From NCBI RefSeq assembly GCF_024372725.1, contig NZ_VOUA01000003.1, positions 62,001-126,000 on the forward strand: 64,000 nt of DNA. The letters are read 5' to 3'. Source of the DNA: Methanosarcina sp. KYL-1. Lineage in GTDB: Archaea > Halobacteriota > Methanosarcinia > Methanosarcinales > Methanosarcinaceae. Both the position numbers and the translations under genes were made by a program. Below the pieces are notes generated by a model that did not search any database, was not told the origin of the DNA, and saw nothing but the letters and a program-made list of their open reading frames with translations. This document shows, piece after piece, positions 32,982 to 42,286 of the stretch. Positions within the stretch are counted from its first letter, which is position 1, and each line of letters starts with the position of its first letter.

Positions 32982-33173
32982 TTATTCCAGCCTTTCCGGA
33001 AATGATACAATGAGTGGATCTCTCTGGGCCTGGTCCTTGTCCCTGCCAGCGGCTATATATTCCTTTGCCGGAAGCTCCTGCAGGATCACTCGGGAAAAAG
33101 AGTCCCGGAACTGAGAGAGAAGACCCTGAAGGTCATGCAGCTCGGCTCTCTGGCCTATCACCGGAATCCTCAT
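32982..33173 (-). CDS. small hypothetical protein
   Basis: 63 aa starting MRIPVIGQRAELHDLQ, amphipathic and soluble. The open frame continues upstream through the 18-bp repeat array (VEGINP repeated), but the start at 33173 leaves that outside. Supported only by sensible composition. Confidence 0.4.
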   Translation of the reverse strand: MRIPVIGQRAELHDLQGLLSQFRDSFSRVILQELPAKEYIAAGRDKDQAQRDPLIVSFPERLE

Positions 33174-33196
33174 TTGAATGAAAATTAATTTTTCAT

Positions 33197-33326
33197 CCGG
33201 ATTTATTCCCTCATCCGGATTTATTCCTTCAACCGGATTTATTCCTTCAACCGGATTTATTCCTTCAACCGGATTTATTCCTTCAACCGGATTTATTCCT
33301 TCAACCGGATTTATTCCTTCAACCGG
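33197..33326. repeat. 18-bp tandem repeat, about 7 units
   Basis: Unit CCGGATTTATTCCTTCAA, nearly perfect from the third copy on. It lies directly upstream (on the minus strand) of the 63-aa frame and at the 3' end of the winged-helix gene. Confidence 0.85.
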
Positions 33327-33526
33327 ACAGACCACTTGTTGGTTGTCTTGTCGACATTTATTTTGTCTTCCCTGGCAAGCCAGCCAACAGCCATCAAAGC
33401 CATCTGGGTATCGAAACCATTGGTGCTCAGGTGGGTTTTAATCTGGTTCAGGCTGCATTCCCCGTTTTCAAGCCTGTGGTACAGCACTCCGGCAGCTTCC
33501 CCTATTTTGAGATTCATATCCTCCAT
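33311..33526 (-). CDS. winged-helix protein (DUF2582-like)
   Basis: 71 aa: EAAGVLYHRLENGECSLNQIKTHL, MALMAVGWLAREDKI and a short wing (NVDKTTNKWSVRL). This matches small archaeal and bacterial winged-helix proteins of the DUF2582 type. Single DNA-binding domain; target unknown. Its last codons run into the repeat array at 33197-33326, which may have trimmed or extended the end. Confidence 0.72.
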   Translation of the reverse strand: MEDMNLKIGEAAGVLYHRLENGECSLNQIKTHLSTNGFDTQMALMAVGWLAREDKINVDKTTNKWSVRLKE

Positions 33527-34249
33527 GTATCTTTCACCTTTTCAGATTCTTTTATAGTAGTGGACTGTTCGGTAATGAACTGTTCGGGTAATGAACTGTT
33601 CAAGTAATGAACTGTTCAAGTAATGAACTGTTAGGGAAAATACAAGCCCTGTAAAAAATACTGAAGTATGTCAGGCCAAACGAATGATATCTCGAAGAAT
33701 TTCCCATCATATTTCCCATCATAATATGATGAATATCTTATATAGAGTATATCCCGAAGGGCGAAAAACGGTACACATCTATTATAAAATAATTTCGGTA
33801 AAAATTCTAATTATTTTAAAGGAGTAAATCAAATTTAGTTTATAACTCCGTTAAGCAGGATTTTGAAACAATCCTTTTGAATGTGTTTTTGAAAGTGAAT
33901 GATCTCTGTCGTATTTTTAATTAAATATATTTATTTACTGATTAATAAAAAAATCAATGCGCTTAAATATCATAGTTTTTAATTATTGACTATTTTTAGT
34001 GAGATCTTTAAATAAAACGGTTGTCGGCAGAGAGACTCCGCCTTTTTCCGCTTTCGGATCAAGTAGTTTCAACCGGTTTCAACCGGGTCCAATTGATTTA
34101 GACTAATGTAATTAATTTCAGCTAACTTTGCATCATTTACATTAATGTTACCAATCTAACGTTTCCGAAAGGAATGGAGCCGCCTGCTTACGTTAAGGTT
34201 TCCGGATATTTACTGTTTCCGGACTTCTCATCATGTTTATTTTAAAGAT
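33527..34249. other. 720-bp intergenic region
   Basis: No gene seen. A 17-18 bp tandem repeat (TAATGAACTGTTCAAG, four units) fills 33562-33632. CATCATATTTCCCATCATAATATGATGAATATC near 33706-33735 is a dense set of small dyads. The rest is AT-rich and probably contains the symporter promoter. Confidence 0.5.
33562..33632. repeat. 17-18 bp tandem repeat, 4 units
   Basis: Unit GTAATGAACTGTTCAA with variants at the first copy. Confidence 0.75.
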
Positions 34250-35725
34250 GTGGTTCCAATGGTAGTAAGTTCAATATTTGAGTTGTTCAACTCTGCAGAA
34301 ATAATCTCCCTTCTGAACAGTATCGACAGCCTTGTCTGGGGTCCCCCCCTCCTCATATTGCTCGTGGGGACCGGGGCATACCTGACAATCAGATTGAAGT
34401 TTTTACAGGTGTCTAAGCTGCCCCTGGCATTGAAAGATGTGGCTCGCTCTCGAAAAGTTGATAAAAGGGCTCAGGGAGACGTCTCAAGCTTTGCAGCGCT
34501 CTGTACGGCGCTTTCGGCAACTATCGGGACAGGAAATATTGTCGGGGTCGCAACTGCTATCGCAAAAGGAGGGCCTGGTGCTCTGTTCTGGATGTGGCTT
34601 GCAGCCTTCTTCGGGATGGCGACGAAATACGCAGAAGCCCTGCTTGCGGTCAAGTACAGGACTGTTGACGAAAACGGGCAGATGTCCGGCGGGCCGATGT
34701 ACTATATCAAGAACGGCCTCGGGCACAAGAGCTACAGCGGAATCCTTGCCAAGCTCTTTGCCTTCTTCGGGATCTGTGCAGCCAGTCTCGGGGTGGGCAC
34801 CTTCACCCAGGTAAATGCAATCGTGAAGTCCGTGGAAATGACCTTCGGGGTCCCGGGTGTAGACACTGCAGTTGTGGTGGCCCTCCTGGTCGCCCTTGTC
34901 ACAATCGGCGGGATCAAGAGCATCTCCCGGGTTGCCCAGCTCCTTGTGCCTTTCATGGCAATCGCCTACGTGCTCGGCTGCCTTGTGGTCATCGCTTTCA
35001 ATATCGAAAACCTGCCTGCAGCTCTTGCTCTGGTCGTTAAGAGCGCCTTTACCCCGACTGCTGCAAGCGGTGGGTTCCTGGGCGCAGGCGTCATGCTTGC
35101 AATCCAGATGGGAGTTGCCAGGGGTATCTTCTCAAATGAGTCAGGCCTCGGAAGTGCCCCGATTGCCGCAGCCGCAGCCAAGGTCAGGGAACCTGCCAAG
35201 CAGGGCTTGATCTCCATGACCGGGACCTTCTTTGACACCATCGTCATCTGTTCCATGACCGGGCTTACCCTCATCCTGAGCGGGGCCTGGACAAGCGGCG
35301 CAAGTGAAGCCGCCTACATGACCAACAACGCCTTTTCAGCCGTCCTCCCGACCGCAGGCACCTACATCGTAACCATAGGCCTGATCTTCTTTGCCTTTAC
35401 GACCATCCTCGGCTGGAACTACTATGGCGAGCGCTGCACGGAATACCTGGTCGGCGTAAAAGGGATCCTCCCCTACAAAGCCGTTTACGTCTTCTTAGTA
35501 GCAGCCGGCGGTTTCCTCTCAATCGAAGCCGTCTGGATCATAGCCGATATCTTCAACGGGCTCATGGCCTTCCCGAACCTCATTGCCCTCCTCGCCTTAA
35601 GCGGGGTCGTCGTAAAAGAGACCGAGAAGTACCTGAAGTCTCTCGAAGCAAAGCCGGCAGGCATCGGAGCACATGCAGGCGCTCATGCCCCCGAAGCCGT
35701 GGCAGCAGCCGAAGAAGAAGAGTGA
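34250..35725 (+). CDS. AGCS sodium:alanine/glycine symporter, copy 1
   Basis: 491 aa with about 11 membrane helices. Family landmarks: VWGPPLLILLVGTGAYLT, FAALCTALSATIGTGNIVGVATAI, GGPGALFWMWLAAFFGMATKYAE, MSGGPMYYI, GIFSNESGLGSAP and GWNYYGERC. It takes up alanine or glycine with sodium, fitting the sodium economy of methanogens. Start GTG 34250 or ATG 34259; no clear RBS. The Ala/Glu-rich tail is unusual. A paralogue follows at 36612. Confidence 0.9.
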   Translation: MVPMVVSSIFELFNSAEIISLLNSIDSLVWGPPLLILLVGTGAYLTIRLKFLQVSKLPLALKDVARSRKVDKRAQGDVSSFAALCTALSATIGTGNIVGVATAIAKGGPGALFWMWLAAFFGMATKYAEALLAVKYRTVDENGQMSGGPMYYIKNGLGHKSYSGILAKLFAFFGICAASLGVGTFTQVNAIVKSVEMTFGVPGVDTAVVVALLVALVTIGGIKSISRVAQLLVPFMAIAYVLGCLVVIAFNIENLPAALALVVKSAFTPTAASGGFLGAGVMLAIQMGVARGIFSNESGLGSAPIAAAAAKVREPAKQGLISMTGTFFDTIVICSMTGLTLILSGAWTSGASEAAYMTNNAFSAVLPTAGTYIVTIGLIFFAFTTILGWNYYGERCTEYLVGVKGILPYKAVYVFLVAAGGFLSIEAVWIIADIFNGLMAFPNLIALLALSGVVVKETEKYLKSLEAKPAGIGAHAGAHAPEAVAAAEEEE

Positions 35726-35766
35726 AAAAGACTTATTATGAAAATAAGGTCCTCAGGGACCTTTCT

Positions 35767-35804
35767 TTTTTACTTTTTACTTTTTACTTTTTACTTTTTA
35801 CTTT
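35767..35804. repeat. 10-bp tandem repeat (TACTTTTTAC)
   Basis: About four units of a T-rich decamer just after the symporter gene; it could also stop transcription. Confidence 0.7.
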
Positions 35805-35971
35805 TTTCTCGAAGGAAAAAAACAATGATTCCAGTGACTTTTCAAGTTGCCAGACTAAAAACGGCCGTATCAATCCTGTCGTTGCTTGAAATGGCCCTGA
35901 TTTGTGACCGGGATCAAAACCAATTTCAAATTTCAAATCTGGTTTTTATTTTCATATCGTATCGTTCCCAT

Positions 35972-36006
35972 GGCCCTCAACGCTTGCGAAGCAAGCGGCG
36001 TTTTCC
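35972..36006 (-). repeat. Hairpin family member (minus strand)
   Basis: Read on the minus strand: GGAAAACGC, stem CGCTTGC, loop TTC, stem GCAAGCG, then TTGAGGG. Flank and loop match the copy at 36365-36400, while the stem sequence differs. Confidence 0.55.
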
Positions 36007-36090
36007 AAAATTACTGAGGAAAAGTGTTTGCAAAATAAAATGTTGGCTTAAGGAGCCCTGAACTCTTATTGACATGTTATAAATGGTTTT

Positions 36091-36196
36091 TTAGACATAC
36101 CACTTCAATTAGACATACCACTTCAATTAGACATACCACTTCAATTAGACATACCACTTCAATTAGACATACCACTTCAATTAGACATACCACTTC
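36091..36196. repeat. 18-bp tandem repeat, 6 units
   Basis: Unit TTAGACATACCACTTCAA, essentially perfect. Confidence 0.88.
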
Positions 36197-36362
36197 ACGG
36201 AAAATTAAAACCCTGAGAAAAGATCCCTGATAAACCTGAAAATGCCCATATTCAGTCATTAAAATATGTTTTTTATTCAGTCATTAAAATATGTTTTTAA
36301 ATTATTCAAGTATACTTTTTCATTCATTTTAATGCCTTTTTTAATCATTCAAATATACTTTT

Positions 36363-36402
36363 TGGAAAAGGCCGTCTGCTTCGCAGACGGTGAGAGCGTC
36401 GG
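36363..36402 (+). repeat. Hairpin family member
   Basis: TGGAAAAGG, stem CCGTCTGC (36372-36379), loop TTC, stem GCAGACGG (36383-36390), then TGAGAGCGTCGG. One of five related hairpins in the window. Confidence 0.65.
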
Positions 36403-36611
36403 TACCTGAAAAACAGATCAAAAAAGGTTTTTTTGAATTTGCATACCCATCTCTTGTTTTTGCCATCTCCTGTTTTTGCCAGATCATTTTTGAAATCGTA
36501 CATCCTTTCAATAAAGGGCAGCAAAGGTCAACGTTTAAAGCCAACCTTACACAAATAATAAGTGGGGAACTTGTTCTTATTGTTCTTATCTTTCAACCGG
36601 GGCTGGGTTAA

Positions 36612-37988
36612 ATGGAACTGCTGGGAATGGACGTACTTGAAGTTTTGACGAGGGTGGATAGCTTTGTCTGGGGGCCGCCTCTTCTGGTTTTGCTGGTGGG
36701 GACAGGGATTTTCCTGACTGTCCGCCTGGGGCTGATCCAGGTTTTCAGGCTGCCGCTTGCCCTCAAATATGTCATGAATTCGAGGAAATTTGAGGAGGGT
36801 GTCCTGGGAGACGTTTCGAGTTTTGCGGCGCTCAGTACGGCGCTTTCGGCAACCATCGGGACGGGAAACATTGTCGGGGTGGCGACTGCGGTCAAGACGG
36901 GAGGGCCGGGGGCGCTGTTCTGGATGTTTCTTGCGGCTTTTTTCGGGATGGCGACTATGTATTCCGAGGCTCTCCTGGCTGTCAGGTACAGGACCGTGGA
37001 CGCAAACGGGCAGATGTCGGGGGGGCCGATGTACTATATCAAGAACGGGCTTGCAGGCAGGTGGTACAGCAAAGTGCTTGCAGCGCTCTTTGCCGTTTTC
37101 GGGCTTAATGTGGCGCTCTTCGGGATCGGGACTTTCCCGCAGGTAAATGCCATCGTGGACTCTGCCCGGATTGCTTTTGACATCCCGGAAGTTCTGACTG
37201 CGGCCATTGTGAGCCTGCTTGTGGCTTTTGTGACCCTTGGGGGGATTCGGAGGATTGCGGCTGCGGCGCAATTGATGGTGCCTTTCATGGCGGTTGCTTA
37301 TGTGCTGGGCTGCCTGATTATCATCGGGCTGAACCTTGACAAAATCCCTGCAACTTTTTCACTTATAATCAGTTCAGCTTTTACCGAAACCGCGGCAAGG
37401 GGAGGGTTCCTGGGAGCCGGGGTGATGCTTGCTGTCCGGATGGGGATTGCCCGGGGGATTTTCTCAAACGAAGCCGGGCTCGGGAGCACTCCCATTGCAG
37501 CCGCGGCCGCAAAGGTCAAGAAACCTGCAAAACAGGGCATGATCTCCATGACCGGGACCTTTTTCGATACCATCGTCGTCTGTGTCATGACCGGGACCGT
37601 GCTCATCATGACGGATTCCTGGACCGGGGATCTTGAAGGGGCTTACATGACCAGCTACGCCTTTTCCACCGTGCTTGAGGAAGCCGGGAGCTACATCGTG
37701 ACCGTGGGACTGATCTTCTTTGCCTTCACCACCATTATCGGCTGGAACTATTACGGGGAACGCTGCACGGAATTCCTATTCGGGGTCAGGGGGATTCTAC
37801 CTTACAAGATTCTTTACATCCTGATCGTCGCCTCCGGGGCCTTCCTGACCCTCGACGTCATCTGGGTCCTGGCTGATATCGTTAACGGGCTCATGGCCTT
37901 TCCGAATCTTGTAGCTTTGCTGGCCCTGAGAAAAGTGATTGCCGCCGAGACAAGGGAGTACTTCGAGGACCTGGAACAGGGCAATTGA
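36612..37988 (+). CDS. AGCS sodium:alanine/glycine symporter, copy 2
   Basis: 458 aa, the same family landmarks as the 34250 gene (FAALSTALSATIGTGNIVGVATAV, GGPGALFWMFLAAFFGMATMYSE, MSGGPMYYI, GIFSNEAGLGSTP, GWNYYGERC) and close similarity along its length, so the pair arose by tandem duplication. It lacks the Ala/Glu tail. Differences around the substrate core (ESGLGSAP against EAGLGSTP) may reflect different amino acids. Start ATG 36612. Confidence 0.9.
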   Translation: MELLGMDVLEVLTRVDSFVWGPPLLVLLVGTGIFLTVRLGLIQVFRLPLALKYVMNSRKFEEGVLGDVSSFAALSTALSATIGTGNIVGVATAVKTGGPGALFWMFLAAFFGMATMYSEALLAVRYRTVDANGQMSGGPMYYIKNGLAGRWYSKVLAALFAVFGLNVALFGIGTFPQVNAIVDSARIAFDIPEVLTAAIVSLLVAFVTLGGIRRIAAAAQLMVPFMAVAYVLGCLIIIGLNLDKIPATFSLIISSAFTETAARGGFLGAGVMLAVRMGIARGIFSNEAGLGSTPIAAAAAKVKKPAKQGMISMTGTFFDTIVVCVMTGTVLIMTDSWTGDLEGAYMTSYAFSTVLEEAGSYIVTVGLIFFAFTTIIGWNYYGERCTEFLFGVRGILPYKILYILIVASGAFLTLDVIWVLADIVNGLMAFPNLVALLALRKVIAAETREYFEDLEQGN

Positions 37989-38195
37989 AACAGGGCAATG
38001 CAAAAAAGAGAATACAACCTGATGCCGGTTGTAAATAAAGTGCAACGGTTATAAGCAATTCAAGCAGATTGTTATCCAGGAAGTAAAATCAGAAAAAGGA
38101 TTAGTCCCACCTATGGGGAAGAAGTTTGTTTCAGAAGTTTGTTTCAGAAGTTGTTTCGCCTATCATCCCACCAACCAGGAAAAGGATTGTTACCC

Positions 38196-39488
38196 ATGAA
38201 GTCAACCTATCCGGAAAAAAAACCTCGGGCTGTGAAGAAAAACACAGGCCCTTCAGCTGCCTTCCGTTCAGTGTTTGCAGCAGTGATTATTGCCGTCCTT
38301 CTGGCCTTCCTGGCCGCCCCGGCTTCTGCTGTCGTCATATCAGGCGACACCCACCTGAATATCGAAGTTGCGGAAATCACCCCTAACCCGGCAAGGCCCG
38401 GAGAAGACCTGCTTATCAGGATCAACATTGAAAATACGGGAAACGAACCGGCTGAGAACGTGAAAATCGGGATAGAAGAGCAGTACCCGTTTATTTTTAA
38501 GTACAGCACTTCACAGGTTTACGGCTCCGGGACCAATACCGAACGCATCTTTAGGATTGAGCAGATCCGGCAGCGTTCAAAGGTCGAGCTTAACTTCCAT
38601 TTCCGTGTGGACGAAAGGGCCAAATCCGGGGTCCGCCAGCTTGAGTTCACAATCGAAGACGGGGACGGGGTTAGCTTTTCGAAGCGGATCCCGATCCGGG
38701 TAGATGGAAACCCTGACCTTGTGCTCACCGGGACCGGGATCATTCCGGTAGATGTCGAAAGCTCAGCTTCCGGTGCCCTGGTCCCGGGGCAGTCGTTCCA
38801 GCTCCTGACCACGGTTAAGAATGCCGGGAACGGAAACGCAAAAAACGTCCGGGTAATCCTTGACCTGAACGGCTCTTCCCCTATCATCCCCCTGGAAGAC
38901 AACGTCTTTTTCCTCGAAGCCCTGGAAGCCGGAAGCTCGGAAAACCTCTCGTTCAAGCTCCTGCTGGGCAGCAACGCCGAGGTGCAGCCCTATAAGATCC
39001 CGCTTCGGATTACCGCCTCAAACGAAGCCGGGACCATGCAGATCGACAAGGCCCAGGAAATCGGAATCAACGTGCTTAACCAGGCGAAAATCAACATTGC
39101 AAGCCTGAAGTTCGATCCCGAAATGCCTGTGAAAGGGCAGCAGGTCTCCATGATCCTTCGGCTTGAAAACGTCGGGGAAGGAGAAGCCCGTTTCGTGAAA
39201 GCCAGGCTCGAAGGGCTTGAGGGTTCCGGAAGCACGAATGCCTTCCTGGGCAGGCTCGACAAAGACGACGATGCCCCCGCAGTCTTTACATTTATCCCGG
39301 AAAAAACAGGGGAGCAGGAAGTCACTCTGCTTGTCGAATATGAGGACGATTTCGGGGAGCACCAGCTTAGCGAGGGTTTTTCTTTCAACGTGATTAATGA
39401 TTCGAACAGCAAAGTCCCGCTCATTGCCGGGCTTTTCCTTGTCCTTGCAGTTGCGGTCCTCTACATGAAAAAGAAAGGAAAGCTCTGA
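38196..39488 (+). CDS. COG1361-like (CARDB) exported protein
   Basis: 430 aa. A signal or anchor helix (VFAAVIIAVLLAFLAAPASA) is followed by three or four Ig-like CARDB/NEW3-type domains (LNIEVAEITPNPARPGEDLLI; DLVLTGTGIIPVD; INIASLKFDPEMPVKGQQVSM) and a C-terminal membrane helix (VPLIAGLFLVLAVAVLYM) with a KKKGKL end. Together with the next two genes it forms an operon found in many archaea: surface protein, MacB/FtsX permease, ATPase. Likely the extracytoplasmic part of that ABC complex. Confidence 0.8.
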   Translation: MKSTYPEKKPRAVKKNTGPSAAFRSVFAAVIIAVLLAFLAAPASAVVISGDTHLNIEVAEITPNPARPGEDLLIRINIENTGNEPAENVKIGIEEQYPFIFKYSTSQVYGSGTNTERIFRIEQIRQRSKVELNFHFRVDERAKSGVRQLEFTIEDGDGVSFSKRIPIRVDGNPDLVLTGTGIIPVDVESSASGALVPGQSFQLLTTVKNAGNGNAKNVRVILDLNGSSPIIPLEDNVFFLEALEAGSSENLSFKLLLGSNAEVQPYKIPLRITASNEAGTMQIDKAQEIGINVLNQAKINIASLKFDPEMPVKGQQVSMILRLENVGEGEARFVKARLEGLEGSGSTNAFLGRLDKDDDAPAVFTFIPEKTGEQEVTLLVEYEDDFGEHQLSEGFSFNVINDSNSKVPLIAGLFLVLAVAVLYMKKKGKL

Positions 39489-39564
39489 GGCGAAAACTCC
39501 GGGGCAGGCTACATAGAATACTACATAGAATGCTGAATAAAATAAATGAGCAGGATGCCTGATT

Positions 39565-40770
39565 ATGCTTGAAAAAGCTAAAGTCTCCTTCTTCCTTGCC
39601 GGCCGCTCCATAACAAGGGGCAATAAGGGGATTACGATCTTTACGGTCTTTGTCCTGACCCTGATCTTTTTGCAGCTCGTGCTCTTTTCGAGCATGCTGG
39701 CCGGGGTTACGCTCAAGTTTAACGAGCTTATGGTTGACTTCCAGACCGGAAACGTCGTGGTCGAGCCAAAGGAAGAGGAACGCTATATCGAGGGCGCATC
39801 AGCCCTCCAGAAAAAGATCGAAAGCCTCCCGCAGGTGGTAGGGACCTCAGCCCGCCTGAAGACCTCGGGAAACTTCCGCTACAAGGAAAAGGAAATGGGA
39901 GCCACGGTTTACGGGATTGACCCCGGGGATGAGACCTTTGTAACAGGCCTCGAAGATGCCGTCATAAGCGGGGAATTCCTGAGCCGGCCCGACCGCGGCG
40001 AGGTAATCCTGGGCAGGGAAGTTTCGGGAGGTTACGGGGCCTTGATGGAATCGAGGTCTCTTGGCGGTGTGGAAGTTGGGGACACTGTGGAACTTACCAT
40101 AAGCGGAAAGACCCGGGAGTTCAGGGTCAAGGGGATCTACAGCACCCTCTTTTTCATGGCTGATGCCGGTGCCTACATTAGCCGGGCTGACATGGAAGAG
40201 ATGCTCGGTGTGGAAGACCTGGACCTGGCTCACGAAATAGCCGTCAAGACCACTGAAGGTACGGACGAGTATGAGACCCGCACAGCCCTCCTCTCCCTGG
40301 GCATCAGGGAAAACATCCGCACCTGGCACGAATTTGCAGGGATCCTCCGCCTGATCGAAAATACCCTGGGCCTGGTCCGGAACATTATGAATGCAATCGG
40401 GCTCCTGATAGCCTTTGTGATTATCTTCGTGGTCATCTACGTAAATATCGTCAATAAAAAGCGGCAGATCGGTGTCCAGAAAGCCATCGGAATCGAGCAG
40501 AACGTGATCGTGCTCTCCTTCGTGCTCCAGGCAATGCTCTACGCAGGCACAGGAGTCATCCTGGGTTACTGCTTCATGCGCTTCGGACTTGCCCCCTACA
40601 CGGTAGCCCACCCTGTCCAGATCCCCCTGGGGGAAATGAGCCTGAAGTTTGACGATGCCGAAGCCATAAACCGGGCAGTCCTTCTCTTCCTGGCTTCAAT
40701 AGTCGGCTCGGTTATCCCCGCCTACAAACTGGCCGAAAAAGACCTGCTGGACCTTATATGGGGCAAATGA
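39565..40770 (+). CDS. MacB/FtsX-type ABC permease
   Basis: 401 aa: an N-terminal helix (ITIFTVFVLTLIFLQLVLFSS), a periplasm-side domain of about 230 residues, and three C-terminal helices (NAIGLLIAFVIIFVVIYVNI; VIVLSFVLQAMLYAGTGVI; AVLLFLASIVGSVIPAY). The segment KKRQIGVQKAIGIEQNVI is the FtsX coupling helix. Type VII ABC architecture, which works by mechanotransmission rather than classic transport. Partner of the ATPase 16 bp downstream. Confidence 0.85.
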   Translation: MLEKAKVSFFLAGRSITRGNKGITIFTVFVLTLIFLQLVLFSSMLAGVTLKFNELMVDFQTGNVVVEPKEEERYIEGASALQKKIESLPQVVGTSARLKTSGNFRYKEKEMGATVYGIDPGDETFVTGLEDAVISGEFLSRPDRGEVILGREVSGGYGALMESRSLGGVEVGDTVELTISGKTREFRVKGIYSTLFFMADAGAYISRADMEEMLGVEDLDLAHEIAVKTTEGTDEYETRTALLSLGIRENIRTWHEFAGILRLIENTLGLVRNIMNAIGLLIAFVIIFVVIYVNIVNKKRQIGVQKAIGIEQNVIVLSFVLQAMLYAGTGVILGYCFMRFGLAPYTVAHPVQIPLGEMSLKFDDAEAINRAVLLFLASIVGSVIPAYKLAEKDLLDLIWGK

Positions 40771-40785
40771 GAGGGAGGCGAAGGC

Positions 40786-41604
40786 ATGGGAAATGGAATG
40801 CAAACAGAAACGGAAAAAGAAGTTGGAAAAGAATTTGAAAAAGAATTTGAAAAAATCGGAACTGAAAACATAGCCGATAGAAAAAAAGAAGCCGGAGCTG
40901 AAATTGAGATGAAAACTCCCCCTGAAAAAACCGGGGACGTCATAATCGAAGGCATCGATATCGTCCGCACCTTCAGGATGGGGGAAGTGCAGGTCCGGGC
41001 GCTTCGCGGGGTTTCCGTAAAAATCCTGCATGGGGAATTCATTGCCATCATGGGCCCGAGCGGTTCAGGCAAGACCACCCTCTTAAACCAGCTCGGCCTC
41101 CTCGATACCCCTAACTCCGGAAAAGTGATCATCAACGGAATTGACACCTCCCTGATGTCCGACAAAGAAAAAGGCAAATTCCGCCTCCACAACCTGGGCT
41201 ACGTCTTTCAGGACTACGCCCTCCTCCCCGAACTCAACGCTTCCGAAAATGTCTACATATCCCTCATGATGCAGGGCAGGAGCAAAGCCGAATACGAGTC
41301 TGCAGCCGCAGAAATCCTGGCCGCTGTCGGCCTGGGCGACCGCCTTGCCCAGCTCCCCTCCAAAATGAGTGGCGGGCAGCAGCAGCGCGTCTCCATCGCC
41401 AGGGCTCTTGCCCACAAGCCTATCATCCTCTTCGCTGACGAGCCCTGTGCAAACCTGGACTCCCAGACCTCAAAGGAAGTCCTCGACCTGTTCAAGAAGT
41501 TCAATAAGGAATACGGGCAGACGATCGTGATGGTCACGCATGAGGACTGGCATGCTGCATATACTGACAGGGTAATCAGGCTGAAGGACGGAATGTTAGA
41601 GTAA
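40786..41604 (+). CDS. LolD/MacB-type ABC ATPase
   Basis: 272 aa with a 45-residue charged, low-complexity N-terminus (EKEVGKEFEKEFEKIG) before the standard domain: Walker A GPSGSGKTTLL, Q-loop, signature MSGGQQQRVSIARAL, Walker B ILFADEPCANLD and H-loop MVTHEDW. It powers the permease of the same operon. The last third is duplicated as a pseudogene at 42287-42598. A 12-bp repeat array begins seven bases after its stop. Confidence 0.9.
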   Translation: MGNGMQTETEKEVGKEFEKEFEKIGTENIADRKKEAGAEIEMKTPPEKTGDVIIEGIDIVRTFRMGEVQVRALRGVSVKILHGEFIAIMGPSGSGKTTLLNQLGLLDTPNSGKVIINGIDTSLMSDKEKGKFRLHNLGYVFQDYALLPELNASENVYISLMMQGRSKAEYESAAAEILAAVGLGDRLAQLPSKMSGGQQQRVSIARALAHKPIILFADEPCANLDSQTSKEVLDLFKKFNKEYGQTIVMVTHEDWHAAYTDRVIRLKDGMLE

Positions 41605-41610
41605 TAAATA

Positions 41611-41773
41611 GAGTACAAAACAGAGTACAAAACAGAGTGCAAAACAGAGTGCAAAACAGAGTGCAAAACAGAGTACAAAACAGAGTACAAAACAGAGTAC
41701 AAAACAGAGTACAAAACAGAGTACAAAACAGAGTACAAAACAGAGTACAAAACAGAGTACAAAACAGAGTACA
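41611..41773. repeat. 12-bp tandem repeat, about 14 units
   Basis: Unit AGAGTACAAAAC with three copies reading AGAGTGCAAAAC in the first third. It is the longest perfect array in the window and lies directly after the ABC ATPase. Confidence 0.9.
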
Positions 41774-41850
41774 ATCAACATTTTTTGGAATTATCAGTGG
41801 ATATTGGAAATGAATCAATATTACCTTTGTATTTTAAAAAGTGAGGAAAA

Positions 41851-42279
41851 ATGTCTACAGAAGAGAACAAAGCAATAGTTCGCCGATTCTTTGAAGAAGG
41901 GCCATCTAAGGGAAATCTAAAAGCTGCTGACGAGTTGCTGTCACCTGATTTCGCTATGTACACGCCTCTTCCTGCGTCTCCGGGAATTGAGGGTATACAT
42001 GAAGTAATTACCACATGCAGGGCCGCCTTCGAGCACCTCAGTGTTACAATTGAAGATATGATTGCTGAAGGCGATAAGGTGGCTGCTCGTTTCACAGCTC
42101 ATGGAATACATAAAGGCAATTTCATGGGTTTACCGGCTACAGGCAAACCGATAACCATGACTGGCATAGAGATCTTTCGAATTAAAGACGGTAAGATTAC
42201 TGAACTATGGGCTGAGGCTAACCTTTTGGGTCTGATGCAGCAGCTAGGTATCTTTCCTATGCCTGGAGACCAGGGTTAA
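41851..42279 (+). CDS. SnoaL-like polyketide-cyclase-fold protein
   Basis: 142 aa: helix ENKAIVRRFFEEGPSKGN, then LLSPDFAMYTPLP, SVTIEDMIAEGDKVAARFTAHGIHKG, and the end strand ITMTGIEIFRIKDGKITELWAEAN. This is the NTF2-like SnoaL/ester-cyclase fold. Enzyme or binding role unknown. It lies between the ABC ATPase and its decayed partial copy, so it probably came in with the duplication. Confidence 0.8.
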   Translation: MSTEENKAIVRRFFEEGPSKGNLKAADELLSPDFAMYTPLPASPGIEGIHEVITTCRAAFEHLSVTIEDMIAEGDKVAARFTAHGIHKGNFMGLPATGKPITMTGIEIFRIKDGKITELWAEANLLGLMQQLGIFPMPGDQG

Positions 42280-42286
42280 ATGTCAT

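Larger units (their letters stand above)
35726..36611. other. Repeat-rich gap between the two symporters
   Basis: No gene is supported. It holds TTTTTAC repeats (35767-35804), a minus-strand hairpin-family member (35981-35997), an 18-bp array (36091-36196), a duplicated 25-bp AT-rich unit (36262-36300) and a plus-strand hairpin-family member (36372-36390). Confidence 0.6.

Noticed and set aside
33174-33335. VEGINP-repeat N-terminal extension of the small gene at 32982
   Set aside because: It is the 18-bp array read in frame; the start at 33173 excludes it.
35738-36061. 107-codon open frame after the first symporter
   Set aside because: Begins in the TTTTTAC repeat and crosses a hairpin element; no protein features.
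38139-39716. Long minus-strand open frames opposite the ABC operon and the symporters
   Set aside because: Shadows of high-GC third-position coding genes on the plus strand; the plus-strand products have clear domains.
41576-41818. Open frames made of Cys/Phe/Leu/Thr repeats opposite the 12-bp array
   Set aside because: They are translations of a tandem repeat and overlap in several frames; no protein is implied.
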